Below, in pieces: positions 1 through 12,332 of a stretch of DNA of 64,000 nucleotides. Under the pieces are notes generated by a model. That model made no database searches and was not told the origin of the DNA. It saw only the letters and a list, made by a program, of their open reading frames with translations. The stretch's first letter is position 1. Each line of letters opens with the position of its first letter. The translations under genes were made by a program, and so were the position numbers. Origin of the DNA: Sporobolomyces roseus (taxonomy: Eukaryota > Basidiomycota > Microbotryomycetes > Sporidiobolales > Sporidiobolaceae); NCBI GenBank assembly GCA_016617785.1, contig JADILM010000002.1, positions 310,001 to 374,000 of the forward strand. The letters are read 5' to 3'.

Positions 1-3000
1 AACGGAACGTACAATGTCCATGTCGTTCGTGAGCAAGTTGCAACTGAATCCGATTTCGATAGCGGTTTGCAATTTATCGCCTGTTTTCGATAAGTGCGAC
101 ATGTGAGTGACGACAACATACATGGAGTACGAAGAAGAAGGCGTACCCGTCAAGATCCAGAGCTTGATACCAGCTCGATGAAGCTGAGCGATAGCATCCG
201 GTACACCAATTTGAAGCTTGTCCTCCAAAGCGGTCGCTCCCAAAATGGTCAAACCTCCCTCGATCATGTCGCAAGCCTTCTCAATCTCCTCCTCTCGGTC
301 CTCGACAGCAGCACATGCCGAGTCGTAGATTCTCGACCATTTCTGGAATTCGTCCTCCGTCAAGTATTTGCTCGAAATGCAGAGTGTTCGAAGACCAGCG
401 TTGGCGAAATCTTCGAGTTGTTGCGAGGTAGTCGAGACGACTTCTTGATCGTGATCGCTCCGTAGTCGTTGGTAGATGACACTGTCGGCACCTTTGCAGA
501 TGAGGAGGATTCGACCATCGGGACATCGAACGATTGAACTCATTCGTTTACGAGAGGAGTTGAAGGCGAGGGTACGGAGAGGGACGTAGGTTTCTGGTTG
601 GCCGAGGACTTCAATTTCGAGTGCTGAACTTGATCGACTGACGAAGACGAAACCGACATCTCGAGCGGCGGAAACGAGAGCTGCTTCGTCGGGAGATTCG
701 GCTTTGTACTCCATGTAATCGTGGTCTTCTTCTCCTCTTTCGGCGAGTACGGTGTGACAGAGTGCGAGAGCCTTCCAGAATTCGAGTAAGAGCTGCTGTT
801 GAGCAGAACGGGAAACGAGTTCGTCGGCGAGGGGAGGAGAGATGAGGGTGACCTTGTCTTCTTGAAGGTATCGATTCTTGAAGCCTTTATTGAGAGTTCC
901 GATCATCTGTGCCTTCCTTGCGACGAGGTTCTCGAGATTCTGTGTATCGTCGAGAGCTGAAGTCTCGCGACCTTCCCGTTTCGCAGCTCCCATCATCGCT
1001 TCCGTAATTCCTTCTCCATAAGCGACACCTCCGACAGCACATTTCTGGAACTCCATGATGTTCTGTGTCAGAGTACCAGTCTTGTCGGAGAAGATGTATT
1101 CGATTTGACCGAGATCGTCCGAGATGTTCCAAGTTTTTGGCACACAAGGGTGGTCGAGCTAAAGGGAGATCAGGGGTTCAGCTGACGTCGGGGAGAGAGG
1201 GTGCTGCTAGCGTCAACTCACGGGCTCATAGTACATATCGACATCTTGATAAATGAAGAATGCTTGAATAGTCTTGACGAGTTCGACGGTGATAACGAGA
1301 GAGATAGGGACGATATTCTGGAAGAGAATGAGAGTCGCACTGTCGAATAGTGCGGGATGAGCTAGTCGCTCGCTTTACAGGGAGGAAGGGACTTTCGACT
1401 TACCCGAAAGTAACGAAAGCGTTCACGACCGGATAGCTCGAGACTTGAGCTCCTGGTTCGTAGTATTGAGACGATGTACCCGTGAAGGAATCGTAGATGC
1501 CGTCTCCGACAGCACATCCGACGCAAAGTAAGATGAGGACGAGGAAGTTGATCAAAACGTTGAAGTTGGTCTCCTTTTCGATCTTTGAACGTTTCGAAGG
1601 CGTTTCACCTAGGAAGAGAATGCTGGGTGAGCTTGTCGACTTCGGGAGAGTTAGAAGGAGAGGAGGAACTCACCTTGATTGAGCATAATCTTGGTATCTG
1701 CGCCAGTAAAGAGAACGAGACCGATGACCCATTTCGTGTTTCTCAACGCACAACCTCGAAGTAGCAACTCGTTGATCGTGATCGGTTCCTGCTGTTCTCC
1801 TCCCATTTCCCGGTCTCTGCCTTCGATGACAGGGTGTTCCATTCCCGGTTTCTCCTCCTTCGCTCTCCATCTCAACACTCCGTTGTACGAGTAGAGGTTT
1901 GCGTGTGGAGCTTCGGAATCAACCCAGAACTGAGCGTGTTCGATATCCTCCTCGTTGGCGATTCCAGCAGTAGCTTTGAGCGATTTCCGAGGTTTCAAGT
2001 TCGTCTCTCCGTCCAAGTTCTTCGTTTCGACGAAGCAGAGACCGTCCGAGTCGGAAGTGGCGAGTACGACGACATCGGCAGGGATCTGTTCGTTCTCTTT
2101 GAGCAAGATGACATCTCCAACTTCGAGCTTCTTCCAGAGAGTACGCTCCCATTTCGCCGTTCCAGGAGTCGAGTGATCGTAGGAGACGACGTCGGAAGTA
2201 GATTTGCGAGAGCGAGCGGAAACGGCGAGTGAAGGAGTAGGACCTCCTGGTCGAGAAGGAGTAGATTCGAGAGTGTAGGAGCGGTTTCGAGGCGGGTAAG
2301 AAGTGGGATTACTGTCTTTGCCGGTAGATTCGAGGGTGTAGGAAGAAGCGGAGGCGGGGAAGTAACCGAGTTCACCGGGAGGAGGAGTGAGTTCGTCTCT
2401 GGATTCGGCGGGGAGAGGGTTGTCGGTGTAAAGGAAAGTCGCATCGTAAGATCCTTCCTTCTCTCGTAGTTTCCTGACTCCCTTCGACACCTTGTGATTC
2501 GGGTTCGCCTTTCTCCAGAAAGCCCACCAAGGTCGATCATCTTCTGGTACGTTCACATTCGCCCAATCTCCCAAACGAGTGACTGCCGAGTTGTTGACTT
2601 CGTTGTCGAGAGAATGTCGTCGGAGATCTTCGACAAGATCTTTGATTCCGGTAATGGCGAGGATGGCAACGAGCGGCAGCATCGCAACTTGAGGTGATGC
2701 GGCGCCGAAGATAGGGAAGACTGCAGAAAGATGCAAGTCAGTCTAGTTGTTCCCGGTTCGTGAGCCCATGAAGCTTACCTTGTAGGATAACGAGCGCCAG
2801 GAAGTAGATATTGGCGATACGTCGGAATTGCTCGGTCAAGTTCTGCAGCGAACGAGTCGAGGGATGAGTGCCGAAAGTCGCGAGGAAAGAATACAGGATT
2901 GAACTCACTTTCGGCAAGAAAGACAGCAAAGTGTACTTGCTCGTTCTGACCTTGTTCCTCTCGTAAGCTTTCGGATTCGTCTTCGCTCCTTCGACATTGA

Positions 3001-3951
3001 CCCAAACGACCCTTCTCTCCTTCGCTTTCACTTTCTTTCCCTTTTTCTTGTCTTCCTGCTCTTTCTTCGTCCGTTCCTCTGCATCCTGTTTCTCCTGTCG
3101 TCTCGCCGACTCCTGCGCCTCAAAGATAGCATGTTGCCTCGTAACGTTTCTCTCCAATTCCGCTCGTTGTTCGCACCCCAACTCTGACAGATCCTGCACG
3201 TCCTCTCCGAATATCCCGAGCGTCGGTGTCGCAGTCTCCGAGGTATCTGGTCGTTTCTTGCGACCGAATATTGATCTGCGAGATTTGAGAGGAGAAGAAT
3301 TGGGCGAAGAAGGGGAATTTGGGACCTTGTTTCTTCGAGAAGCGAGTCGGCGGAATCGTCGTCGGGTTTCTTCTTGATCTCCCGTATGTATTGACTCTGC
3401 TGCAGTGTGAACGACACGAAGTTCTGTATCGAGGGAAAAGGAAAGCGGTTCGAAAAGGGAGGGAAGCAAGGTTGAGTCAGTTCCAAGTTCCTTCTGCGAG
3501 AACAATCCCTGGCGACTTGTAATTCCCTCGACTTCTCCCTAGCATATCCTGCCTTCCTTCGATTGTGTTTCATGTCTGCTTATCAATCTCAATGTCCGAG
3601 CACCCTGCGCGTTTTCGTCTCGGCACACCTTCAATACTCCTTCTGAGCCAGTGAGAGCTACTCCATTGCCTTTATGGATGTGCGATGCACGTCCCAATGA
3701 CCCGCCGAGTATCTTCTGCTCTCGTTACTGGACCCTTTCAGACTTTCCCAAACCCTTTTTCGAGCCTTTCCCACTTCATCCCTCATCTGACTTGATTTTG
3801 TAGGGTGCATTAGAATGAGTAACTTACGTAGTTCTGGATCTGTAGCAGGATCATAATCTGGATGTGAAGTATCGCTGAGATTTCTTCCGTCCGCCGTGAA
3901 TTGTTCTATCGACTGCCTTGCTGCCCTGAACTTGTTGCGGAAAGTAGTCAT
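1..3951 (-). CDS. P4-type ATPase (phospholipid flippase, DNF-like), 3' end cut by window edge
   Basis: P4-ATPases move aminophospholipids to the cytosolic leaflet of plasma membrane, Golgi and endosomes, normally with a CDC50 partner. Seen on the minus strand: an N-terminal Arg/Lys-rich region; VRTSKYTLLSFLPK followed by LTEQFRRIANIYFLALVI (first membrane hairpin); actuator segment with ETKNLDGETNLKPRKSLKAT; the phosphorylation loop FSDKTGTLTQN (near 1080-1110); nucleotide-binding YKAESPDEAALVSAARDVGF and LLICKGADSVIYQRL; then WILTG joined across an intron (about 86-149) to DKLQTAIEIGFSCNLL. The Asp of DKTGT and the DGETN loop are intact. The start ATG at 3951 opens a short exon whose donor lies at 3827; joining it to the exon beginning near 3413 needs a roughly 410-nt intron, longer than the others, so the extreme N-terminus is uncertain. 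The last part of the P domain and transmembrane segments 5-10 lie left of the window. Confidence 0.93.
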
Positions 3952-4569
3952 TGTCGTCCTTTCACTCTAATCACTGACTTGAAGTCGCGCAGAGGGTCCT
4001 TTGCAAGATTCCTTGGTCGGAGAGGGGAGGAGGAGAGAGGAGAGGGGAGGAAGGAGCGAGAAGGGAGCGAGCGAGCGGTGTAACGAGAGAGATTGGAAAG
4101 GGTGAGGCCGGCTCCTCCTGAAGGGTACTAATCGAGCGGGACTTTAGCTGGAGTATTCGTGTGAGAAGAGAGAGAGCAAAGTGAGAGCTCTCAAAAGTCG
4201 GGATTCTTCGAACGGGTTTCAACGCGTTTCTCTCCTCCTCTACCTCGACCGCTGCTTTGACGCTCAGTAGAGTTCAATCAGTAGCTCTATAGCTTCTTGC
4301 GGAAGCAGTACCGAATCCCTTCCGTCGCTTCCTCGCTCAGATGGAAATCCGCTTCTTCTTCTTCACTTTTTTCAGTGATCAAGTCATCTCAAGGCCTCCT
4401 CTTCGCTCTGCAGCTTCCCACAACTGTACACAACATATAGGAGAATGTACTTCACCTCCTGAGAAGATCCTTCGGAGTTCCGCGGTGATCTCTCACTCCC
4501 CCTTTTCCAGCCTAATCCCGCTCTCTATCTCTCCCACTCTTCCTTCAAACCTCTCGAGGTCGCACGGGA
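3952..4569. other. Divergent intergenic region between flippase and Hsp70-like gene
   Basis: About 620 nt between two divergent start codons. It holds purine-rich GAGAGGGGAGG-type runs at 4018-4080 and pyrimidine tracts near 4480-4550. No TATA box, RNA gene or convincing open frame was seen. It presumably carries both promoters. Confidence 0.6.
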
Positions 4570-7500
4570 ATGCACACTAGCGACGTCAAGATGAGGGACG
4601 AAGTAGATCCTCCTCGCTATAGCTCAGAATCGGTCAACCCTTTCCTCGACATCAAAGCGGACCTCCTCGACGGCACTGCAGCTTCAAACGAGGATCAAGC
4701 GGTGAGGTATATGTCGAGCCAGGACAAGATGATCATCTCCATTGACGTTGGCAATTCGTTCTGTAAGTTTTTAGATTATCTCGTTGATCTTTCTTACGAA
4801 GATTGACAATCTCCTGAGTTTCTCTTCTCGTCGCACAGCCTCCGTCACTCTCGCCCACCTAACCTGGAACAGTGCTCCTCTCTCTCGCTCGTCTTCGAAC
4901 ACACCTTCGTTCCGAACCGTTCTCAAATATCCGAGTTCTACACCTGCTCTCACTCCCATCTCCTCCCGCAACCCATCTCTTATCTACTACGATCACGAGG
5001 ACCATCCTCGAGCCCACGGCGCTGAATGCCTCCTTGCTGAAACGAAGGAACGCGCGAAACAAGAGGGATGGACGTTGGTTAAAGGATTCAAGGAACAAAT
5101 GCAACCTCAATCAGAACCTCCCGTCATTCCAACCTCGTCTCCGCAAGAGACGAAACGAGTCCTCAAGAAAGCGAAGACGACTCCTCAACTCATGCCTGCT
5201 CCTTCGGGATCGATTGGTGCAGTTGGACTGCAATCGTCCGCGATGGCTTCGACTCAATCCCTCGGTTCGACGACTTTCAGCTATTCGCCTTTCGGCCCTC
5301 GTCGCAGCATCACGCCCGACGGTCTGAGGGATGCAGTCGACGGAGTCAAAGATGTGAAGTTGGCTGAACCTCTTTCGCCGACTCGTTCGACTTCGAGCAA
5401 GGAGAGCAAGGAAAACGGTAAAGACAAGAAGAAGAAGGAGAAGACGATCAAGGTTCATCACGGACCGAAACTCAAGGATATCTGGGGCGATCATCTCAAG
5501 GTATGGCATCCTAATCAGACTCGCCGTCTTCTTTGCTGAGCTGATGCGAATCCTCCTTTCTGCTCGAACAGCATCTCATCGCTTGGTATGTTCCTCTCTC
5601 CTCCTCGATACCTCACTTGTAACCTACTCATCACTGACATGTCTTCTTGCAGTGCTCGGTGCTATTACGGCGAGAACGTCCCAAACGGCGAAGCTATTTT
5701 CGATTCACTTTGGCCGACATGTGTTTTCGTGATTGCTCACCCAGCGGACTGGACGACTTCCGAAACCGATCTCATTCGAGAAGCGATGCAGAAAGCTAAT
5801 CTAATTCCTCGGAACTTTGAAACCGACAAATTGGTCTTCGTTCGAGATTCAGTCGCGACGACCTGTTTCGTCAATGGACATACGAAGGAAGATTGGCTCA
5901 AGGCGCGCTCTCTTTTCCGTTATTGTCGAGAACTGTGCTGACGACGGCTCTGAACAGGCTGGAGAGTCTTTCGTCGTCTGCGACGCAGCTGAATTAGGAG
6001 TCTCAATCGTACGATTTGCCTTTCTCTCGCTACATCTCAGACTCGACGCTGACACCGTCATCCCGTACAGATCGGATATCAGGCTGTCGAAGTCGAACCT
6101 AGAATCAAGTTACGAGCCTACGAAGCCACTACTCGTAGGTCTCTGCCTTGACCTAGTTCTCGTGACATTCCCGCTCACTTGACCCTCATCCCGAGCAGGC
6201 TTATCCGCCGGCTCGGACGCTGTCATCACAAACTTCCGAGAAGTCATCGAAGTCCGACTCGCGAAATTGAAGAGCAAAGCCGGTTCTCTCTTCGTTGCGA
6301 CCTTGATCGATGAGTTCCGAACAAAGATTTTGCCCATCTTCTCGGGTGCGGAAGGTAGTGACACCGAGTTCAAGCTGAAATTAGTACCGGAGGGAGCGGA
6401 GAATGAGGCGAAAGGAGCTTCGAGTATGGAGAAAGGCAGCAAGATCAAAGATGGTTGTATGACTCTCAACGCGTACGTCGCCTTCTTGCTTGACTTTCTT
6501 TGAGATTGACCTTCGTCATGCTGACGACCTCTACACCGACAGTGAGGAGGTCGAGGATATCTTCAGACCGGTTGTAGACTCGATCATCGTTCGCCTTTCT
6601 TCAGTCATTCCTCGAGGTTCAGCAAAGGTGAGTTCAGGCGATAGCTCTCTCGGTCGAATGTGTTCACTGATATTGATGAGACGGGTTCTCTGCAGCACAT
6701 CGTCCTCGCAGGCGTACGTTTAGATTTCTACCCTTTCCTTTCTCGTTTCTGAAGCTGACGATTCGTGTTCGCAGGGTTTCGGCGAGTCGCCTTACCTGCT
6801 CCGACGTCTCCGAGACACTTACGAGCCTCAAGGTGTTCGTGTCGTCGTTCCCGACATTCCAGCGTAAGCTTTTTCTTTTTCTTTTCGTGCGATCGCAGTT
6901 CCTTCGAAGTCTCGGAAACGCTGAGAACTCTGCTCCTCACTCTCGTATAGACACATTGCAGTATCGGAAGGAGCGCTCACGTTCTACTTGTCCGAGAAGC
7001 TCACCGAAAGAAAAACTAGATTCCGACTTGGAGTTGAGGTTGCTATCGACTGGGACCCGCTCGACGACGAGGAGACGGACAAGAGAGAAGTCTTCTTTGG
7101 TAGTGGAGGAACCGAGCTTATCAAAGGCAAGTTCGCGATTCTCGTCGAATCCGTCAGTCGAATTTCGCTTCTCACTCTGGACTCGAGTTTGACGAGGTTG
7201 AACTCCATGTGCAGGGGATCGTTCCTCGAGCCAACCAACCTTTCTACAAGCCGTACCATATGCGCTATCGACTCTGTACCGACCAACCTCCTGTGATGGT
7301 GATGTTCTTGTGGGCGCAAGATCCGAATCTTGCAACTCAGAATTGGATATTCGACGAAGAACGTTCGTTCGATCACTCTCACTCTCTTTCCTGCGCTCGT
7401 TCGAGGCTAATATACATTCGCGTTACTTAGGGAACATCAACAAGGGATATCGACCTGCGTGTGTTGTCAGAGCAGATCTAGCTTCTCTCGTCGCGATCTC

Positions 7501-7779
7501 GCAAGTTCACGGTCGAGACAAGAAAGCGTTCGTATGCCTCGACATCTTCGTGAGCCCAGCTTCTTTCAGCTCTATAGACTCTATACTGATCTCTCTCGTG
7601 CAGCTCGTCGTGCACGTCGGCGAGTCCTCATTGGAAGCGATGATCGTGTGGAGGGAAAATGTTCGTCAAACCTTTCTCTCTCTCAACTTGCTGTCTTCAC
7701 GAGACTCACTATTTGCAACACATCACAGGGAGAGCTTCGACGAGGAGAGTCTTCTGTTATAGCCGACCAATTCTTCTGA
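4570..7779 (+). CDS. Hsp70-like actin-fold ATPase family protein (HSPA12-type), degenerate phosphate loops
   Basis: Many-exon gene. Start ATG at 4570 (an in-frame ATG lies at 4591); the frame ends TGA at 7777-7779. Seen: phosphate-1 region IISIDVGNSFSVTLAHL; a long Ser/Lys-rich insertion; KDIWGDHLKHLIACARCYYG; FVIAHPADWTTSETDLIREA; phosphate-2 region FVVCDAAELGVSIIGYQAVEV; adenosine motif HIVLAGGFGESPYLLRRL; C-terminal part without a classic substrate domain or EEVD tail (ends VIADQFF). The order of motifs and the WxxP..W..xxxxLIREA segment are those of fungal HSPA12-like Hsp70 relatives. The phosphate-1 loop lacks DLGTTYS and phosphate-2 lacks DxGGGT, so ATP hydrolysis is doubtful. An 18-nt exon at 6696-6713 encodes the HIVLAG of the adenosine motif. 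Function unknown; probably cytosolic. Confidence 0.88.
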
Positions 7780-8165
7780 TGTTGTATCGACGAACCCGAT
7801 TCCGATAAGAATCTTTCGCAGGGAGGAACGGCGAGGAGAGCGGACGATACGCAGCCCCAGTTGTGACCTTCGAGACCACTGAGTCCGTCGAGCTTGACGG
7901 TCGACAAGGAGCACTGGAAGTCCGACTGGCCTCAACCTTGCGAAATGGCCTCTTGGTTCGATTTCCCCTCGACTCTTCGTCCCCTCCCTCAAGTTCCTGT
8001 TTCGCGACCTTTTCTTGACTTGTACTGAACCTTCTCCTGAGGGTAATGAAGGATTCTGCGAAGAAAGGTGGTTTTGAGTTTCGCTAATTTCGAGTCCCCA
8101 AAAACTCGAACTTCTTCCTTTCTCTCACTTTCACCTTTCTCCCTCCCTTCTCGCCGGGCGCTGAC
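7780..8165. other. Intergenic region before first G-alpha gene
   Basis: 386 nt between the Hsp70-like stop and the first G-alpha ATG, with CT-rich tracts at 8105-8155 just before the ATG, a common fungal promoter feature. No further gene or RNA seen. Confidence 0.5.
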
Positions 8166-9885
8166 ATGGGCTGTTACAACTCGACTCTGAGGGATGATGG
8201 TGGTAGCAGGGCTTCCCATTCTATAGATGAAGAGATCAAGAAGTCGAAGCGGGAATTCAAGTGAGTTCTCTCCCTTAATCCAGCACGGGAGCTGAGCGTA
8301 GGAGAGCCAGTCTAAGCTTTATGCTCTCGAGGTGGGTCTCGTATGCTGACCACGCTTTCATACTCCTTCCTCCCCCTCCTCACCCTCATTTCCTCCATCA
8401 CTCAACTTCTCTTCCAAACTCTTCTTACTCAACTTGCTGGCTTCTTGCACTGTGCCTATAGTAATACAACGAAGGCTCTCATGATCGGTCCTGGTACGTC
8501 TTCGCCTCTCTTGACCTCAAGTGCTAATCTCGCTAACGGCGAGTTTGTCGTTTCTCCAGGTGAATCTGGTAAAAGCACGATAGTCAAGCAGCTGAGGCTT
8601 GCGTGAGTCGTTGAGATCGACTCTCCTATTGGGATGACGCGCTCAATCACATCGCAAACAGCTATTCTCGACCGTATTCTCTCGAAGAACGACTGGAATA
8701 CAAAGAAGTCGTTTGCGCCAATACGCTTCAAAGCATGCAGGTAAGTCGATTCGAGTCCTTACCCGTGGAATTTGGAACTGATCCCTTTGATCTCGTAGGT
8801 CGTGCTGCAAGGTTTCCTCATCGTCGGAATCTCTTTCCCTCCTCACCTCGACTTTCCCGCTCTCGTTCTGGAAAACCTCGAAGTTGAGCAAGCGCTTACT
8901 GACGGAGCTGGAGACTTTCATCCTGAAGTAGCGAGAGCGATCTGGAATCTCTGGGAGGATCCCTCCACGAAAGAGGTGGTTCGACAGAGCGCGAAATTCC
9001 AACTCAACGATTCAGCAGCTTAGTACGTTTCGCCTCCCGCTTACCTTCTCCTTACTCGACTCGCTGACTTCAATTCTCTGTATAGCTTCTTCGACGCTAT
9101 CCCTCAAACGTCGGAAACAGGCTACGTTCCCGAAGACTTGGACATTCTCCGATGTCGAGTGCAAACGACAGGCATCGTAGAGGAGTCTTTCACGGTCGGC
9201 AACCACAAGATGACGGTGGTCGATGTTGGAGGTCAACGCTCAGAGAGAAAGAAGTGGATACATTGCTTCGAAGGAGTTCAGCTGTTGATCTTCGTCGCAG
9301 CGATTTCCGAGTTCGATCAGGTGAGTTCCTCAAGCTCGCCTTTCGGATCGTACCTTATCTCACGGGGACTGTATGTAGTTCCTCTATGAAGACGAACGTC
9401 AACCTCGCATGGCGGAAACGTTGGTGTTGTGGGATTCCATCGCAACTTCACCCTGGTTCTCTCGCACCTCGTTGATTCTCTTGTACGTTCTCCTATCGCT
9501 CTCTTGCCTCCGTTCCTTCGCAAAAAGCTGATTCCTCATCCTACTCTTTAGCCTCAACAAGGTCGACCTGCTCGAACAGAAAGTGCTCAACCATCCAGAA
9601 TCGGTCGAACGCTATCTTCCCGACTATCGCGGCTCGCCGAACGACGTCGAATCGATCAAGAGATACCTCCTCATCCGCTTCAAAAGCTTCCACCACAATC
9701 AAGAACGAACTCTCTTCACCCATTTCACCTGCGTACGAGCTTCTTTCGCACTTTCTTAGATCCAGTCCGTGCTCATCTTTTGCTTGAATCCATAGGCTAC
9801 GGATACTACTATGATGCGTCCAGTGCTAAGAGCTGTTATAGAAGCTGTTATCACGTCTGCTCTATCGGAAGGAGGGTTTCTCTGA
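8166..9885 (+). CDS. Heterotrimeric G protein alpha subunit, first tandem copy
   Basis: Signal-transducing GTPase acting at the plasma membrane downstream of seven-helix receptors. ATG at 8166 begins MGCYNS: Gly2 suits N-myristoylation and Cys3 palmitoylation. Eight introns inferred. Seen in order: [21 protein letters not shown] (G1, with Pro where most G-alpha have Ala); divergent helical domain; switch [15 protein letters not shown] with the catalytic Arg; switch [21 protein letters not shown] with the catalytic Gln; [12 protein letters not shown] (G4 NKxD); [14 protein letters not shown] (G5). It ends SALSEGGFL, without the C-terminal Cys used by pertussis toxin. The first intron is about 200 nt, longer than usual here. 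All catalytic residues are present, so it is probably an active GTPase. The fungal class (I, II or III) cannot be settled by eye. Confidence 0.95.
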
Positions 9886-10602
9886 ACTCTCTCACGATTC
9901 TTCTCTATCTCAACTCAGCATTTTCGATCCTATTTTCTATCACTGTATGTCTCTCGTCGTAACAATCTCGCAATCCCTTGTCAACTCTCACTGTACCGCT
10001 GCAGAGAGGAGGAGTGAGGAGGGAAACGAGAGAGGTCTGAGAGAGTTCTGGTCAACGGTTCAAGCTCAGATCCAGCTTGACTCTACTCCTCGAATCTACG
10101 CTAAACGAGCGGCATCCTGTCAGATCATCGAGACCTGATATTGCATCGAACGAGGAAAGCAGGTACGGAAAGGTCGAATTCGAGAATGAAGAGAGTTGGA
10201 ACAATCTCTAACTCGTCTCGTGGCATCCGCGTTCCGCCGCGTCTTCTCCCTCTTCTCTCTCTCTCGCGTCGACATTTGCTTCTCAGAGAAAGACATTATG
10301 GTGAAGAAACGCCGATCTGTGTAGCTAGGTGAAGAGAAGACAGAGAGGAAGCCTTGCTTGCGAAATCAAAGAAAAGTACTTCGCAGAATACGCAACACCT
10401 CGAAATCTGCTTGATCGGGTACCTGCTAATCGTCGCCATATCAGAGGAGAGTAATATTTCAATGCGTGCGCTCGAGATTGTGCAGAAACGAGTTGCGAGG
10501 AGAGGATGAGAGTGAAACTCGCGAACTTCCCTTCCCTTCTTCACATCTGCTTCTGTCATCACCTTCACCACAGTAGCTCTGTCTTTCCTCCTACAAGCCC
10601 AA
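9886..10602. other. Intergenic region between the two G-alpha genes
   Basis: 717 nt between the first G-alpha stop and the second ATG. It holds a CTCTCTCTCTCGCGTCG tract near 10253 and AG-rich stretches. No coding or RNA signal seen; it must include the 3' end of copy one and the promoter of copy two. Confidence 0.5.
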
Positions 10603-12332
10603 ATGGGCTGTATCCCTTCCTCAAGCGCTGCCGACGATGAATACAAGCGAGTTTCGGGAGAGATCGACAACATGATCAAGAAGTCGAAGAAGGAGTTCAG
10701 GTGAGCTTCCATAGCTATCCTAGAGCTATTAAGACTCCAAAAAGCTCAAGCCCGGGGCGTTACGCTGACTCACAATCTCTCTATTCTCTTCGCCGCCTCA
10801 CCGCAAACTCACAATTCGCTGTCCTTGCCGCTCCTTCGCATCCTACACCTCGGTCACAATCTTCTGCCTTTCATAGAACTACTGTCAAGACGTTGATGCT
10901 TGGACCAGGTAAATTCGAATTTTTCGCACTCTTCGTCACTGCATTGTCGAATCTTCAAGAATTGAACAAGATCGTCTCGCTTCTCCTCTACAGGCGAGTC
11001 TGGGAAGTCTACAGTCGTGAAGCAGCTGAGACTAGCGTGAGCTGCGCAAAGCTTTGCGTCCTCTCTAACCTACGCTCTTCGCTAAAATTTTCGTTCAACA
11101 GCTACTCCCGACCCTACTCTGAGAAAGAACGAGAACGCTTCAAAGAGGTCGTCTTCACGAATACCTTACAGAGTATGCAGGTGCGTCGGTTTGAGCTTGG
11201 ATTTCTTCACACCGTTCGAAATGCATAATGAGACTGACACTCTCTCCAATTTCGTTTCCACAGGCTGCTCTATTCGGTTTCGATGCTACCGAAGTCACCT
11301 TTCCCGCACATCGACAGTCGATGGCAGCCTTCCTCCTCTCCCTCTCTGTCGACGACGCCGTCGATCCAACGACTTCCGATTTCAATCCGAGCGTTGCGAA
11401 AGCGATCGAAGCTCTTTGGGCTGAACCCTTGACAAAGGAGGTTGTCGCTCACAGGAGTAAATTCCAGCTCAACGATTCAGCGACCTAGTGAGCAAACGAT
11501 TGAGCTTCTCTGTCACTGAGGATAATCGGAAATTGACTCGAGTATCGTTTTTAGCTTCTTCGACGCTCTACCTCGTACATCGCAACCCGGCTACCTTCCT
11601 GATGATTCTGATATCCTCAGAACACGCGTGAGATCTACTGGTATAGTGGAAGAGGTCTTCAACCTTGATCAAACGAGAATGGTCGTCGTAGACGTCGGTG
11701 GACAACGTTCGGAGAGAAAGAAGTGGATACACTGTTTCGAATCGGTTCATTTGTTGATCTTCGTCGCTGCAATTTCGGAGTACGATCAAGTCAGTCTTCG
11801 ATTTTCCTTCTTCTCCATTCCAGCTTACTCTCTTCTCGAATCAATGCTTGCCGATCTAGTCGCTGACTTGTGCATATCCTTCGATTCGTAGTATCTGTAC
11901 GAAGACGAGACACAATTACGAATGACGGAAACGCTCAGCTTATGGGAAAGTATCGCAAATTCACCGTGGTTTCGAAAAACTGCTTTCGTCCTCTTGTGAG
12001 TTTCCTTACCTCCTCGCTTTCGTTCCTTCATCTACCTGACTGCTCTCAATATCATCTACAGCCTTAACAAGATCGACTTACTTCAAGAAAAGATCCTTGC
12101 GAATCCTCAATCGGTTCAAACTTTCCTCCCTCAATACACGGGGTCACCTACCGACGTCGATTCAGTCAAGATGTATCTCTTGTCGAGGTTCAAAGCTCTT
12201 CATCGTCTACAAGATCGTGTCTTGTTCATCCACTTCACGTGCGCGACCGACACCACTGCTTTACGACCGATCCTTTCAGCTGTTATGGAAGCGGTAACGA
12301 CAGCTTCTCTCACTCATCTCGGCATTCTCTGA
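10603..12332 (+). CDS. Heterotrimeric G protein alpha subunit, second tandem copy
   Basis: Paralogue of the gene just upstream, same strand. ATG at 10603 opens [16 protein letters not shown] (myristoylation Gly2, palmitoylation Cys3). Seen: [20 protein letters not shown] (same GPG substitution in G1), [18 protein letters not shown], switch [17 protein letters not shown], switch [46 protein letters not shown], ending THLGIL. Seven intron positions match copy one: after the EF[K/R] of the N-helix, inside GPG, after LRLA, after LQSMQ, after NDSA, after SE[F/Y]DQ and in the LLLNK strand. The intron found in copy one at HFTC/ATD is absent here. The helical domain is strongly diverged between the copies, suggesting different effectors or partners. 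Confidence 0.95.

Noticed and set aside
1651..2736. Several long plus-strand frames opposite the flippase gene
   Set aside because: Shadow frames; the minus strand carries unmistakable P4-ATPase motifs.
3028..3573. 181-codon alternative minus-strand frame (MKHNRRKAGYAREK...)
   Set aside because: Overlaps the flippase N-terminal exon in another frame and has random Arg/Ser-rich composition.
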